A model generated the notes under the pieces. It did no database searches. It saw only the letters and a program-made list of their open reading frames with translations, and had not been told where the DNA came from. A stretch of DNA of 64,000 bases from Buchnera aphidicola (Brevicoryne brassicae) (GTDB lineage Bacteria; Pseudomonadota; Gammaproteobacteria; Enterobacterales; Enterobacteriaceae). The stretch spans positions 133,932 to 197,931 of the forward strand of contig NZ_CP034882.1 of assembly GCF_005082825.1 (NCBI RefSeq). The letters are read 5' to 3'. Both the position numbers and the translations under genes were made by a program. Position 1 is the stretch's first letter. The number at the start of each line of letters is the position of its first letter. Below, piece by piece: positions 20,066 to 31,190 of this stretch.

Positions 20066-23000
20066 TTAAATGTATTTTTTATGTATCTCTTGTAGAGATT
20101 TAAAATTTTTTATTGGATTTTCATTTAAAGCCATGACAGTTGCAAATGCACCATTTATAGTTGTATCGTAGTGTACTTTATATTGAAGAGCACTGCTACA
20201 TATTAATTTAGAATCCTTTATTCCTTGATGAGAAGATGTTGTATTAACAATATATGAATATTCCCTATTTTTTAAACGATCTTGTATATGTGGACGTCCC
20301 TCATGCACCTTATTTACTAATCTAGATGCAATTCCAGATTGTTTTAAAGCTAAAGATGTACCTTTAGTCGCATCTATTTCAAATCCTAATTTTTTTAATT
20401 TTACTGCTAAGTTTACAATATTTTTTTTATCATTATCTCTAACTGAAAGAAGAACACGACCAGATTTTTTCATATTAGTATGAGCGCCCAACATTGCTTT
20501 AGAAAAAGCTTCCGAGAAATTTTTTCCAATACCCATTACTTCTCCGGTAGAACGCATTTCTGGACCTAATGTAGGATTTACTCCATGAAATTTATCAAAG
20601 GGCATAATAGCTTCCTTTACTGAAAAGTACTGTGGAATTATTTCTTTTGTAAAACCTTGTTCTAATAAAGTTTTTCCATACATAACTCGTACAGAAATTT
20701 TTGCCAATGCAAGACCTGTTGCTTTTGAAACAAAAGGTACTGTTCTAGCTGCTCTTGGATTTACTTCAATAATATATATTTTATTATTTTTAATAGCAAA
20801 TTGTACATTCATTAATCCCTTTACAGATAATTCAAAAGCTAGTTTTGTCACTTGATCTCTAATTTTATTTTGAATTTTATTAGTTAAGGTATATGCAGGT
20901 AAAGAACATGCAGAGTCTCCAGAATGAACTCCTGCTTGTTCAATATGTTCCATAATGCCTCCAATTAAAACTGTTTCTCCATCACAAATAGCATCAACAT
21001 CTACTTCTGTAGCGTGATCTAAATACTGATCTAGTAAAATTGGAATGTTATTTTTATTATTTAAAATTGTTTTAAAATAATTTTTTAAACTATTAGGTTC
21101 ATAAACAATTTCCATTGCTCTACCACCTAATACATAAGATGGTCTTACCATAATTGGATAACCAATTTTTTCTGCTTTTTTATAAGCTTCTTTTAAATTT
21201 AATACGGTTGCATTTAAAGGTTGTCGTAATTTCAATTTAGTAACAGTTTTTTGAAAACGATAACGATCTTCAGCCTTATCTATTGAATTAGAACTAGTTC
21301 CTATTATAGGTATGCCCTCTTTTTCAAATTCACGAGCTAGTTTTAATGGTGTTTGACCGCCATATTGAATAATAACTCCTTTAGGTTTTTCTATTCTAAC
21401 TATTTCTGAAACATTTTCTAATGTAATTGGTTCAAAATAAAGTCTATCTGAAATGTCATAATCAGTAGATACTGTTTCTGGATTACAATTAATCATAATC
21501 GCTTCAAAACCATCTTCTCGTAACGCTTGAGCAGCATGCACACAACAATAATCGAATTCTATACCTTGTCCTATTCTATTTGGACCTCCACCTAATATGA
21601 TAATTTTTTTGACGTTTTTTGTTGGATGTGATTCGCACTCGTCTTCCCATGTTGAATACATATATGCTGTTTCAGTTGAAAATTCAGCTGAACATGTATC
21701 AATTCTTTTGTATACAGGATGTAAATTTAACATATAACGTAGTTTTCTTATTTCATTCTCTTTTTTATTTGTTAGTATTGCAATACGTTGATCAGAAAAA
21801 CCTTTCCGTTTAATAAAATAAAAGAAATCGTATTTTAATCCTATAAATCCATTTTTTGTAATTATTTTTTCTAACAAAATAATTTCTTCAATTTGAATAA
21901 GAAACCATGGGTCAATTGATGTTAATTCAAATACTTCTTTAACGGACATACCTGCACGGAATGCATCACCTATATACCAAATACGTTCAGAACCAGCATC
22001 TTTTAGTTCATGTCTAATTTTTATCAAATATTCTGGATCATGAAGAGAAATTTTAATATCAAACCCACTGTAACCTATTTCTAAACCACGAATCGCTTTT
22101 TGTATAGATTCTTGAAAAGTGCGTCCTATTGCCATCACTTCGCCTACAGATTTCATTTGTGTAGTAAGTCTATCATTACATCCTGGAAATTTTTCAAAAT
22201 TAAATCTAGGAATTTTTGTAACTATATAATCTATTGACGGTTCAAAAGATGCAGTAGTGTTTGTTCCTGTAATATCGTTTGCTAATTCATCTAATGTATA
22301 TCCAACAGCTAATTTTGCAGCAATTTTGGCAATTGGAAATCCAGTGGCTTTAGACGCTAAAGCAGAAGATCGAGATACTCTAGGATTCATTTCAATAACA
22401 ATCATTCGACCATTTTGGGGGTTAATTGCAAATTGTACGTTAGAACCACCAGTTTCTACACCAATTTCTCTTAAAATTGACATAGAAGCATTTCTCATAA
22501 TTTGATATTCTTTATCAGTTAAAGTTTGCGCAGGAGCGACCGTAATGGAATCACCTGTATGAATACCCATAGGATCTAGGTTTTCAATAGAACAGACAAT
22601 AATACAATTGTCGTTTTTATCTCGCACAACTTCCATTTCATATTCTTTCCAACCTATTAAAGACTCATCAATTAAAAGTTCTTTATTAGGAGATAGTTTA
22701 AGTCCTCTTTCACAAATTTCTTCGAATTCTTCATGATTATATGCAATTCCTCCTCCACTTCCACCCATAGTAAAAGACGGACGAATAATACATGGAAAAC
22801 CTACATCTTTTAAAACTAAAAATGCTTTTTTCATATTGTGTGCAATACCACATCTCGCAGTTTCTAATTTTAATTTTTTCATTGATTGTTCAAATAATTT
22901 TCTATCCTCAGCTTTTTTTATTGCATTAACTGTAGCACCTATAATTTTTACATTGTATTTTTTTAAGATTCCTTTATTATCCAATTCTAAAGCACAATTA

Positions 23001-23287
23001 AGAGCAGTTTGACCTCCCATCGTTGGAAGTAATGCATCTGGTCTTTCTTTTTTGATTATTTTTTCTACTACTTTCCAGTGAATGGGTTCAATATATGTAG
23101 CATCAGACATACATGGATCTGTCATAATAGTAGCGGGATTGGAATTAATAAGAATTATTCTATATCCTTCTTCTTGTAATGCTTTGCAAGCTTGTGCACC
23201 AGAATAGTCAAATTCACATGCTTGTCCAATCACTATTGGACCTGCACCAAGAATTAAAATTGATTTTATATCAGTAGATTTAGGCAT
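20066..23287 (-). CDS. carB: Carbamoyl-phosphate synthase large subunit
   Basis: Makes carbamoyl phosphate from bicarbonate, ATP and ammonia supplied by CarA, for arginine and pyrimidine synthesis. 1073 residues, identical in length to E. coli CarB. Two homologous ATP-grasp halves: the first (about 1-400) opens [21 protein letters not shown] and has [18 protein letters not shown]; the second (about 553-935) has [16 protein letters not shown] and [18 protein letters not shown]. The oligomerisation region lies between, and the C-terminal allosteric domain (about 936-1073) is present. AGGGA precedes the ATG. Seventeen bases downstream of carA; clearly one operon. Confidence 0.98.
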   Translation of the reverse strand: MPKSTDIKSILILGAGPIVIGQACEFDYSGAQACKALQEEGYRIILINSNPATIMTDPCMSDATYIEPIHWKVVEKIIKKERPDALLPTMGGQTALNCALELDNKGILKKYNVKIIGATVNAIKKAEDRKLFEQSMKKLKLETARCGIAHNMKKAFLVLKDVGFPCIIRPSFTMGGSGGGIAYNHEEFEEICERGLKLSPNKELLIDESLIGWKEYEMEVVRDKNDNCIIVCSIENLDPMGIHTGDSITVAPAQTLTDKEYQIMRNASMSILREIGVETGGSNVQFAINPQNGRMIVIEMNPRVSRSSALASKATGFPIAKIAAKLAVGYTLDELANDITGTNTTASFEPSIDYIVTKIPRFNFEKFPGCNDRLTTQMKSVGEVMAIGRTFQESIQKAIRGLEIGYSGFDIKISLHDPEYLIKIRHELKDAGSERIWYIGDAFRAGMSVKEVFELTSIDPWFLIQIEEIILLEKIITKNGFIGLKYDFFYFIKRKGFSDQRIAILTNKKENEIRKLRYMLNLHPVYKRIDTCSAEFSTETAYMYSTWEDECESHPTKNVKKIIILGGGPNRIGQGIEFDYCCVHAAQALREDGFEAIMINCNPETVSTDYDISDRLYFEPITLENVSEIVRIEKPKGVIIQYGGQTPLKLAREFEKEGIPIIGTSSNSIDKAEDRYRFQKTVTKLKLRQPLNATVLNLKEAYKKAEKIGYPIMVRPSYVLGGRAMEIVYEPNSLKNYFKTILNNKNNIPILLDQYLDHATEVDVDAICDGETVLIGGIMEHIEQAGVHSGDSACSLPAYTLTNKIQNKIRDQVTKLAFELSVKGLMNVQFAIKNNKIYIIEVNPRAARTVPFVSKATGLALAKISVRVMYGKTLLEQGFTKEIIPQYFSVKEAIMPFDKFHGVNPTLGPEMRSTGEVMGIGKNFSEAFSKAMLGAHTNMKKSGRVLLSVRDNDKKNIVNLAVKLKKLGFEIDATKGTSLALKQSGIASRLVNKVHEGRPHIQDRLKNREYSYIVNTTSSHQGIKDSKLICSSALQYKVHYDTTINGAFATVMALNENPIKNFKSLQEIHKKYI

Positions 23288-23304
23288 TTTTTTTCCCTAA
23301 TTGA

Positions 23305-24453
23305 TTACTGAGTTTTAGTTTTTTGACAAGTAATTAATTGAATGAAATGATTAAATAAAGAAGAAGCATCATGTGGTCCAGGACTAGCTTCTGGATGTCC
23401 TTGAAAACTAAAAGCAGATTTATTAGTTAACGCAAGTCCCTGTAATGTTCCATCAAAAAGAGAAGTATGTGTTGTTTCTATATTTTTTGGCATATTTTTA
23501 ATATCTACAGTAAAACTATGATTTTGAGATGTGATAATAACGCGGTTGGTTTTTATGTCTTTTACAGGATGATTTCCTCCATGATGTCCAAATTTCATTT
23601 TTATAATTTTTGCACCGCTAGCTAATGCAAGTAATTGATGTCCTAAACATATCCCAAAAATTGGAATATTAGTTTTTAAAAAACATTGAATTGCATTGAT
23701 AGCATAAAGACAAGGTCTTGGATCACCTGGACCATTAGATAAAAAAATTCCATCTGGAGATAAATTTAATACAGTTTTTGCATCAGTAGTTGCCGGAACA
23801 ACAGTTAAGTAGCAACCTCTATCTACAAGCATACGTAATATATTTCTTTTAACGCCAAAATCGTATACAACAACATGTAATAAATTTTTTTCTTTTTTAA
23901 TAGAAAAATATTTTTTTTTATTGATATTAAAACTACTTTCATGCCAATTATAAATAAATTTCGTAGAAACCTTTTTTGCTAAATCTAAACCTTGCAAGCT
24001 TAAAAAATTTTTAGCATTTTTATGTGCTATAGAATAGTTTTCTTTTGTATCTTCTATAATACACCCGTTTTGAGAACCTTTTGTACGTAAAATACGAGTT
24101 AATTTTCTTGTATCAATATCAGATATTGCAACAATATTATTTTCTTTTAAATAAGAAGAAAAATTTTTTTCATTTCTATAATTACTTGCAATTAGAGATA
24201 GATCTCGAATAATCAATCCCTTTGCATGAATTTTAGTTGATTCTTCATCGTTAGAATTAGTTCCAACATTTCCAATATGTGGATGAGTTAATGTTATAAT
24301 TTGATGTGAATAAGAGGGATCAGTGATAATCTCTTGATAACCAGTAATTGATGTATTAAAAACAACTTCACCTACAGTTGTTCCTTTAGCTCCAATAGCT
24401 CGTCCATGAAACTTAGTTCCATCTTCTAAGACCAGCACTGCTGATTGGTTCAA
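23305..24453 (-). CDS. carA: Carbamoyl-phosphate synthase small subunit (UUG start)
   Basis: Glutamine amidotransferase subunit that delivers ammonia to CarB. 382 residues, the E. coli length. The N-terminal domain runs to about 150; the class I amidotransferase triad is present as the nucleophilic cysteine in [15 protein letters not shown] and His/Glu in [12 protein letters not shown]. There is no ATG at the family start: TTG at 24453 begins (M)[16 protein letters not shown], and GAGGAGGG lies four bases before it, the best Shine-Dalgarno in this region. E. coli carA is also known to start at UUG, so this is conserved. The 170 bases upstream separate it from dapB and should hold the promoter; no clear operator was recognised. 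Confidence 0.97.
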   Translation of the reverse strand: MNQSAVLVLEDGTKFHGRAIGAKGTTVGEVVFNTSITGYQEIITDPSYSHQIITLTHPHIGNVGTNSNDEESTKIHAKGLIIRDLSLIASNYRNEKNFSSYLKENNIVAISDIDTRKLTRILRTKGSQNGCIIEDTKENYSIAHKNAKNFLSLQGLDLAKKVSTKFIYNWHESSFNINKKKYFSIKKEKNLLHVVVYDFGVKRNILRMLVDRGCYLTVVPATTDAKTVLNLSPDGIFLSNGPGDPRPCLYAINAIQCFLKTNIPIFGICLGHQLLALASGAKIIKMKFGHHGGNHPVKDIKTNRVIITSQNHSFTVDIKNMPKNIETTHTSLFDGTLQGLALTNKSAFSFQGHPEASPGPHDASSLFNHFIQLITCQKTKTQ

Positions 24454-24623
24454 AACACCCTCCTCTGTTAATAAAATAATTATTAATTTTATTAAAACTT
24501 ATGCTTTATATTAACTAAAATTAATATTTTTGTCTATTGTCGTATTATAAAACATTTTTTAAATCTAAAATGATTAAGATGCTTAGTATTTTTCTAAATA
24601 AGAAAATTGTTACTGAGTCATTA

Positions 24624-25433
24624 TTAAAATGATAGTACGTTTGTCATATCAAATAAACCCTTTTGTTTTTTATGAATCCATAATGCTGATTGTATTGCAC
24701 CTTTAGCAAAAGATATTCTACTAGATGCAGTATGAGTGATTTTGATTTCTTCACCATGACTAGAAAACATAACTGTATGTTTACCAATAATATCACCTGA
24801 ACGTACAATAGAAAATCCAATTTTTTCTTTTTTTCTTATCCCAGTTATTCCCTTATTATAATATAAAGAATGTTTATCTAAATCCCATTGCATCACTTTA
24901 GATATCACATTTCCTATTGCTAATGCTGTACCTGAAGGAGAATCTATTTTATTTCTGTGATGATATTCAATAATATTAATATCAGAATTTTTTCCTATAA
25001 TTTGAGTAGTTTTTTTAATTAATTCAAATATTAAATTTATTCCTATACTAAAATTTGAAGAAACAACTATACCTATGTTTTTAGAATGTTTTTTTATAAT
25101 ATTAAATTCCTCTTTTGAAAATCCAGTAGTACCAATAACCATATTTTTTTTAAATTGATTACAATAGTTTAAATATTTTAATGTGCCATTAGGTCTTGTA
25201 AAATCAATTAAAACATCAAAATCATTTGTTTTTGGATTTAATTCATCAGTTATACGAACACCTATTTTCCCTATTCCAATAACCTCTCCAATATCTTCAT
25301 TTACAAGTTTGTGTTCTTTTTTTACTAATGCTGTTGTTAAATGTGTATGTTCATTTTTTTTTATTTCTTGGATAAGTGTTTTGCCCATACGGCCGATGGA
25401 TCCAGTAATTGCAATACGAGTTTTTTCATTCAT
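24624..25433 (-). CDS. dapB: 4-hydroxy-tetrahydrodipicolinate reductase
   Basis: NAD(P)H-dependent step of the diaminopimelate-lysine pathway, needed for peptidoglycan and for lysine export to the host. 269 residues (E. coli 273). N-terminal Rossmann motif ITGSIGRMGK, the catalytic block YHHRNKIDSPSGTAL with the active-site His and Lys, and GEEIKITHTASSR near the end are intact. AAAGAG lies upstream of the ATG. Thirteen bases after ispH on the same strand; E. coli has rihC between them. Confidence 0.97.
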   Translation of the reverse strand: MNEKTRIAITGSIGRMGKTLIQEIKKNEHTHLTTALVKKEHKLVNEDIGEVIGIGKIGVRITDELNPKTNDFDVLIDFTRPNGTLKYLNYCNQFKKNMVIGTTGFSKEEFNIIKKHSKNIGIVVSSNFSIGINLIFELIKKTTQIIGKNSDINIIEYHHRNKIDSPSGTALAIGNVISKVMQWDLDKHSLYYNKGITGIRKKEKIGFSIVRSGDIIGKHTVMFSSHGEEIKITHTASSRISFAKGAIQSALWIHKKQKGLFDMTNVLSF

Positions 25434-25446
25434 TTTTTCTGTCTCT

Positions 25447-26397
25447 TTATTTTGAATATGTTTTAATTTTGAATAATTTTTTAGGAATTTTAAAAATTTT
25501 TTTTTCTTTAATACCTATCATTTCGATTGATTTACCAGCACCTAGTTTTTGTAAATATTGAATGACTTGTTTGACTAATATTTCTGGTGCTGAAGCACCA
25601 GCTGTAATACCTACAGAATTAACATTTTTTAACCATGTTTTTTTAATATCAAGAAAAGAGTTAATAAGTTTTGTACAAGTGCCAAATTCTTTTCCTGATT
25701 CTACAAGACGATTAGAATTAGAAGAATTCTTTGAACCTACCACAAGTATTATATCACTTATTTTAGATAATTGATAAATTGCTTTTTGACGATTAGTTGT
25801 GGCATAACATATATCTTCTTTATTTGGAGCAGAAATTTTTGGAAACTTGTTCTTTAAAGAAGAAATAATATTTTTTGTTTGTGTAGTTGATAAAGTTGTT
25901 TGAGTGACAAAACTTAATTTTTCAGCGTTTTTTACAGTTAAATTATTTACATCTTTTATTGATTCAATGAGATATATTTTTCCATTTTGGTTATCATATT
26001 GTCCTATTGTACCTTCTACTTCAGGGTGTCCTTTATGACCAATAAGAATTGTTTCTATTCCCTTTTTACTACATTCTGATACTTCTTTATGTACTTTTGT
26101 TACTAATGGACAAGTAGCATTTAAAATAATTAAATTTTTTTTTATTGCTTCTTTTTTAATTTTTTTTGATACTCCGTGAGCTGAAAACACAACTACTGAA
26201 TAATCTGGAATTTGTGATATTTTTTCAATAAAAACAACTCCTTTTTGACGTAATTCATTAATTACATATTGATTATGTACTAGTTCATGTTTTACATAAA
26301 TTATTTTTTTATATATTTTTAATGCATTTTCAACTATTAAAATAGCTCTTTTCACACCTGCACAAAAACCTCTAGGATTAGCTAATATAATATTCAC
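25447..26397 (-). CDS. ispH: 4-hydroxy-3-methylbut-2-enyl diphosphate reductase
   Basis: Last step of the methylerythritol phosphate pathway: reduces HMBPP to isopentenyl and dimethylallyl diphosphate with a [4Fe-4S] cluster. 316 residues, the E. coli length. The three cluster cysteines are C12 (NPRGFCAGV), C96 (NATCPLV) and C197 (EDICYATTNRQ), the same numbering as E. coli; H41 and H74 regions, the acidic EVEGT block and VGSKNSSNS are also there. It starts with GTG at 26397, with AGAGAG upstream. In E. coli fkpB separates lspA from ispH; here only 66 non-coding bases remain. ispE of the same pathway is at 53.2 kb. Confidence 0.97.
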   Translation of the reverse strand: MNIILANPRGFCAGVKRAILIVENALKIYKKIIYVKHELVHNQYVINELRQKGVVFIEKISQIPDYSVVVFSAHGVSKKIKKEAIKKNLIILNATCPLVTKVHKEVSECSKKGIETILIGHKGHPEVEGTIGQYDNQNGKIYLIESIKDVNNLTVKNAEKLSFVTQTTLSTTQTKNIISSLKNKFPKISAPNKEDICYATTNRQKAIYQLSKISDIILVVGSKNSSNSNRLVESGKEFGTCTKLINSFLDIKKTWLKNVNSVGITAGASAPEILVKQVIQYLQKLGAGKSIEMIGIKEKKIFKIPKKLFKIKTYSK

Positions 26398-26463
26398 TAT
26401 ATATCTCTCTAAAATATGAATTTTTTTTATTATAATTGAATATTATATAAAAACTTTTTTAAA

Positions 26464-26940
26464 TTAATAATTTAAACGTGTTAAAATAAGAATTCCAATA
26501 AAAATACTACAATCTGCTATATTAAATGTAGCAAAATGCCAATCATTAATATGTACATCAATAAAGTCTATTACAAAACCATGAAAAACTCTATCTATTA
26601 AATTTCCTATTGCACCTGCAATAATAAAAGAATAAGATACGATTTTATCTTTTTTTATTTTTTTAGATTTTATAATAATTCTTATCATCACTAGTATAGT
26701 AAAAATGCTAATAATTGATAGAAACCATCTTTGCCATCCTTCTTGATCAGATAAAAAACTAAATGCTGCACCATAGTTGTGAATATGAAAAAAATTTAAT
26801 ATTGAAAAAATTTTTTTTGTTTCATTAATTTTTATATGATTAAATATCCAATATTTACTAAATATATCTATCATAACAATAAATATTATTAGAATTATAT
26901 AGATCCATTTTTTTCTTTTTTTTAAACATTGAGTTTTCAT
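26464..26940 (-). CDS. lspA: Lipoprotein signal peptidase
   Basis: Inner-membrane aspartic protease that removes prolipoprotein signal peptides before the lipidated cysteine. 158 residues (E. coli 164), with four hydrophobic segments (about 13-31, 44-63, 72-90 and 105-155 in two parts). The catalytic aspartates are D116 in GNLIDR and D143 in FNIADCSIF; NYGAAFSF is conserved too. The ATG overlaps the ileS stop (TAATG), so translation is probably coupled. Its retention implies that some lipoproteins are still made. Confidence 0.96.
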   Translation of the reverse strand: MKTQCLKKRKKWIYIILIIFIVMIDIFSKYWIFNHIKINETKKIFSILNFFHIHNYGAAFSFLSDQEGWQRWFLSIISIFTILVMIRIIIKSKKIKKDKIVSYSFIIAGAIGNLIDRVFHGFVIDFIDVHINDWHFATFNIADCSIFIGILILTRLNY

Positions 26941-29756
26941 TATATAAAGATACGTTTTTCACCATTTCCTGTTGTATTTAAGACACAACGATTACAAATA
27001 TCATTATGTAGACAATTTTTATCATTATTAAAATAATGCCAACAACGTGGACATTTTTTTCCCTTAAATTTATTTAAAGAAATTTTAAAAAAAGAAATAT
27101 TTTTGCTTTTTTTTGTGTTTATAGGTGCAGTTTCATAAGGTTTTACTTTTGTTTCAGAGGTTAAAAATATAAATTTTAATTCTTTATCTAATATTTTTAA
27201 TTTAGTTAATAATTCAGGTAAAACATATAACGTCACAGAGGCTTCAAGAGAATTATTGATAGTTTTGTTTTTTATTAGTTCTTCTAAAAATTTATTTATT
27301 TCATTTTTAATGTCAATTATTTCATTCCAAAATTTACAGTTGAACACATCATTTTTATCTAAATGAAATAATTTATCAAACCATTCTTCTGTAAATACAT
27401 ATGGAGAATCATTTTGTGGTAAGTGATTCCATATTTCATCAGCAGTGAAAGAAAGTATTGGTGCTATCCATCGTACAAGTGCATGAATTATATAATATAT
27501 AGCTGTTTGACAACTCCGTCTTTCTTGACTATTTTCTTTTAAAGTGTATTGTCTATCTTTAATAATATCAAGGTAAAACGATCCCATTTCCATCGAACAA
27601 AAATACATTATTCGCTGTATTACTGCATGAAAGTTGTATTTTTTATACAATTCAATAATTTCTTCTTGAACTGTTTTAGTATGGCTTATAGCCCATTTGT
27701 CTAAATAAACCATATTATTTTTAGATATTATATCTTTTTTTGGGTTAAAATCATTAATATTAGCTAACATAAAACGTGCAGTATTTCTAATTCTACGATA
27801 TGTATCTGATGCATTTTTTAAAATTTCATCAGAAATTGAAATATCATTAGAATAATTAGAAGATGCTACCCATAATCTTAAAACATCTGCTCCTAACTTA
27901 TTTATTATATTATTAGGACTAATAGTATTACCCATAGACTTAGACATTTTTTGTCCTTTTCCATCTACTACAAATCCATGGGTTAGTACTTCAGAATATG
28001 GTGCTTTTTCATTAATTAACGTTGATATTATTAACGAAGACATAAACCAACCTCTATGTTGATCTGATCCTTCTAAATACATATCAGCGCTATTTTTCTC
28101 GTATTTTTTATTTTTATATTTTATTGAAGTATGTGTGTTTCCAGATTCAAACCATACGTCTAATATGTCTAATATTTTATCATAAACTTGATATTCTTTA
28201 CCTAATATTTCTTTTAAATCTATATTCCACCATGCTTTGATTCCTTCTATTTCTACTTTTTTTGCTATTTTTTCCATTAATAAGAAAGTTTTAGGATGAA
28301 TTTCTCTTGTTTTTTTGTTTATGAAAATTGACATTGGTACACCCCATTTTCTTTGTCTTGAAACGCACCAATCAGGTCTTTTTTTAATCATTTCTCTTAT
28401 TCTTGATTGTCCCCATTCTGGAATCCAAAATACCTTTTTTATTTCTTCTAAAGATTTATCGCGCAGTTTTTGATAATCTATTTTTACAAACCATTGTGGA
28501 GTAGCTCTATAAATAATTGGGTTTTTATGTCTCCAACAATGTGGATAGTTATGTTTTAAATATTCATGGTGTAATAGAAGATTTCTTTCAGTTAATATTT
28601 TTATAATAATTGAATTAGCTTGAAAAATGTTAATACCATCTAGTTTTGGATGTATATTAGAGATATAGTTACCTTTAAAATCTACTAAATTACTTATTTT
28701 AATATTATATTTTTGACTAACTTTATAATCATCTGGTCCGTGATCGGGTGCCGTATGAACACATCCTGTTCCTGATTCAAGTGTGACATGTTTTCCTAAA
28801 ATAAGAGGTAAATAAATATTTTTAAGAAATGGGTGTAAAAATATTACATTTTCTAAATATTTTCCTTTTATAGAATCTATTACTATCCATTTTTTTATTT
28901 TTAATTTATTTAATACATTTTTAACTAATTTTTTCGCAATAATTAAATTATATTTTTCAGTTTCAATGAGTTGATATGCAAAATCTGGATGTATTGCAAT
29001 AGCTTTACTAGATGGAAGAGTCCATGGTGTTGTTGTCCAAATAGGTAAATATATTTCTTTTTGATTGATTTTTTTTAAATTAAATATGTTTTCTATAATT
29101 GATTTATTTTGATTTTTAAAAGCGACTATAATTGAATCTGATGTTTTTTTAGAATATTCAACTTCTGCTTCAGATAAAGATGAAGAACATGAAAGGCACC
29201 AATATACAGGTTTAAAATCTTGATATAAATATTTTTTTTTAATAATTTTGGATAATGTTCTAATTATGTTTGCTTCGTTTTTAAAATCCATTGTAAGATG
29301 AGCATTTTCCCAGTCACCTATAACTCCTAGTCTAATAAAATCTTTTTTTTGTTTTTGAACTTGATTTTCTGCATATTCTCTACATTTTTCTTGAAATTTT
29401 GAAGTAGATATTTTTTCACAATCAGAAATAGTTTCTTCTACTTTTTGTTCAATAGGCAATCCGTGGCAATCCCACGATGGAATATAAGGCGCATCAAATC
29501 CTGATATATTTTTAGATTTTATAATAATATCTTTTAAAACTTTATTAACAGCATGTCCAATATGAATATTTCCATTAGCATAAGGTGGACCATCATGTAA
29601 AAAAAATATTTTTTTTCCTTCTTTTTTTTTCCTAATTAATTTATAAAGATTATTTTTATGCCAATTTTTTAAAATTTCGGGTTCTTTTTTTACAAGATTA
29701 CCTTTCATAGAAAATGTTGTTTTAGGTAAGTTTAGTGTTTTTTTATAATCATTCAT
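26940..29756 (-). CDS. ileS: Isoleucyl-tRNA synthetase
   Basis: Class I synthetase. 938 residues, as in E. coli. HIGH-type motif GNIHIGH at about 62-68 with GPPYANG before it; KMSKS in GQKMSKSMGN; CP1 editing insert (about 190-400) with WTTTPWTLP at 240-248 and HTAPDHGPDDY at 334-344; a C-terminal zinc-finger CPRCWHYF with two further cysteine pairs. Unlike ThrRS and PheRS in this window, the editing site is largely kept (T242, His and Asp present), though E. coli N250 is Ser250. Downstream of ribF by 12 bases and overlapping lspA by one base: ribF-ileS-lspA as in E. coli. Confidence 0.97.
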   Translation of the reverse strand: MNDYKKTLNLPKTTFSMKGNLVKKEPEILKNWHKNNLYKLIRKKKEGKKIFFLHDGPPYANGNIHIGHAVNKVLKDIIIKSKNISGFDAPYIPSWDCHGLPIEQKVEETISDCEKISTSKFQEKCREYAENQVQKQKKDFIRLGVIGDWENAHLTMDFKNEANIIRTLSKIIKKKYLYQDFKPVYWCLSCSSSLSEAEVEYSKKTSDSIIVAFKNQNKSIIENIFNLKKINQKEIYLPIWTTTPWTLPSSKAIAIHPDFAYQLIETEKYNLIIAKKLVKNVLNKLKIKKWIVIDSIKGKYLENVIFLHPFLKNIYLPLILGKHVTLESGTGCVHTAPDHGPDDYKVSQKYNIKISNLVDFKGNYISNIHPKLDGINIFQANSIIIKILTERNLLLHHEYLKHNYPHCWRHKNPIIYRATPQWFVKIDYQKLRDKSLEEIKKVFWIPEWGQSRIREMIKKRPDWCVSRQRKWGVPMSIFINKKTREIHPKTFLLMEKIAKKVEIEGIKAWWNIDLKEILGKEYQVYDKILDILDVWFESGNTHTSIKYKNKKYEKNSADMYLEGSDQHRGWFMSSLIISTLINEKAPYSEVLTHGFVVDGKGQKMSKSMGNTISPNNIINKLGADVLRLWVASSNYSNDISISDEILKNASDTYRRIRNTARFMLANINDFNPKKDIISKNNMVYLDKWAISHTKTVQEEIIELYKKYNFHAVIQRIMYFCSMEMGSFYLDIIKDRQYTLKENSQERRSCQTAIYYIIHALVRWIAPILSFTADEIWNHLPQNDSPYVFTEEWFDKLFHLDKNDVFNCKFWNEIIDIKNEINKFLEELIKNKTINNSLEASVTLYVLPELLTKLKILDKELKFIFLTSETKVKPYETAPINTKKSKNISFFKISLNKFKGKKCPRCWHYFNNDKNCLHNDICNRCVLNTTGNGEKRIFI

Positions 29757-29768
29757 TGTATTTTCGTT

Positions 29769-30716
29769 TTAGTATAAATTATAAGATATATTGAAATAAT
29801 TTTTGACTTTTTGTATATCATTAAAAATTTGATTTTTAAGTTCTTTTATTGAGGGAAAAAATAGTTCATCACGTATTTTTTTACAGATAAGAACTTCTAT
29901 ATATTTTCCATATAAATTCATTTTTGTATTAAATAAATAAACTTCAAGAACTTTATTTTTTTGAGTATCAAAAAAACTTGGTTTTATGCCAATATTACAT
30001 ATTCCCAGAAATTTTTTATTTAAAAAACAATTAACTTTTACTGCATATACCCCATTACTTAATAGAAAATTTTTATTTAAACGTATATTTGCTGTAGGAT
30101 AACCTAATTTTTTTCCTATTGAATTTCCGTGAACTACTCGACCGTAAATACTGAATGGACGACCTAATAATTGAGAAGCTAATTTTATATTATTTTTAGA
30201 TAAGGCCTCTCTGATTGTAGTGCTACTAATTTTTGTATTATCTTTATATAAAGATTTTACCTTTATTACATGAAATAAATATTTATCTCCTAATTTTTTT
30301 AGAAGATTAATGTTTCCATCTCTTTGAAACCCAAATCTAAAGTCATCTCCTATTACTATAAATTTTACATGCAGTTTATTTATTAGTATATTTATGATAA
30401 AATCTTCTGCAGTTAAAGATTGAAAAAATGCATTAAATCTAATACATAAAACCGTATCAATATTATAAGATGCAGTATATTTTATTTTTTCACGAAAAGT
30501 CGTAATTCTAACTGGAGCATTTTTATTTTTTAAAAATTCTAATGGTTGAGGTTCAAATAAAATTATTATAGTTGGTATGTTATGTTTTTTTCCTGTTATG
30601 TACGTATGAAAAAATAATTTTTGATGTCCTAAATGTATTCCATCAAAATTTCCAATTGTGACAACTGAATTAGAATGAATTTCTTTAAGATTATGGATAC
30701 CCCTGATAATTTTCAT
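29769..30716 (-). CDS. ribF: Bifunctional riboflavin kinase / FAD synthetase
   Basis: Phosphorylates riboflavin to FMN and adenylylates FMN to FAD. From the ATG at 30716 the protein has 315 residues (E. coli 313) and begins MKIIRGIHNL, exactly the family start; an upstream in-frame ATG at 30791 would add 25 residues without counterpart, so it is rejected. N-terminal nucleotidyltransferase domain (about 1-185): TIGNFDGIHLGHQ, GDDFRFGFQRDG, ISSTTIREAL. C-terminal flavokinase domain: GRVVHGNSIGKKLGYPTAN and GVYAVKV. Flavins serve complex I (FMN in NuoF) nearby. Divergent from rpsT. Confidence 0.95.
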   Translation of the reverse strand: MKIIRGIHNLKEIHSNSVVTIGNFDGIHLGHQKLFFHTYITGKKHNIPTIIILFEPQPLEFLKNKNAPVRITTFREKIKYTASYNIDTVLCIRFNAFFQSLTAEDFIINILINKLHVKFIVIGDDFRFGFQRDGNINLLKKLGDKYLFHVIKVKSLYKDNTKISSTTIREALSKNNIKLASQLLGRPFSIYGRVVHGNSIGKKLGYPTANIRLNKNFLLSNGVYAVKVNCFLNKKFLGICNIGIKPSFFDTQKNKVLEVYLFNTKMNLYGKYIEVLICKKIRDELFFPSIKELKNQIFNDIQKVKNYFNISYNLY

Positions 30717-30910
30717 TTTTGGGCTAACCTTTTCAAATACGGTAATTTGCATATTTAAAAAATATTTCTTCGAATAATTTATTTTTTTCATAAAAATATT
30801 TTTGTTAATATGATTAAATATTTTTTTTAGAAAAATATTTTTAGTATATTTATATATATTACATTTTTAAATAAATATTCATTTTTTTTAAAAAAATTTA
30901 GAGGTGAACA

Positions 30911-31180
30911 TTGGCTAATATTAAATCTGCTAAAAAAGACGCGATAACATCTGCAAGACGTCGAAAACAAAATACTAGTCGACGTTCAATGATTCGAACT
31001 TTTATAAAAAAAGTACGAGTTGCTATTGCTTCTGGGACACAAGAAGCAGCGCAAGAGGCATTTAAAAAAATGCAACCTATTGTTGATGCTCATGTAAATA
31101 AAGGTTTAATACATAAAAATAAAGCTGCACGTTATAAATCTAACTTATTATTACAAATTTCTAAAATGTGTAAAAATTAA
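30911..31180 (+). CDS. rpsT: Ribosomal protein bS20 (UUG start)
   Basis: Small-subunit protein binding 16S rRNA. The start is TTG: (M)[20 protein letters not shown] aligns from residue 1 with E. coli S20, and no in-frame ATG exists at the N-terminus. GAGGTG at 30901-30906 is at normal spacing. E. coli rpsT likewise uses UUG, which is tied to autogenous control of S20. 89 residues against 87 in E. coli; the body has [12 protein letters not shown] and [16 protein letters not shown]. Monocistronic, closed by a good terminator. Confidence 0.96.
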   Translation: MANIKSAKKDAITSARRRKQNTSRRSMIRTFIKKVRVAIASGTQEAAQEAFKKMQPIVDAHVNKGLIHKNKAARYKSNLLLQISKMCKN

Positions 31181-31190
31181 GTACTTAAAC

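Noticed and set aside
22257..22505. Plus-strand frame inside carB
   Set aside because: Antisense shadow of a highly conserved protein; no start signal or family resemblance.
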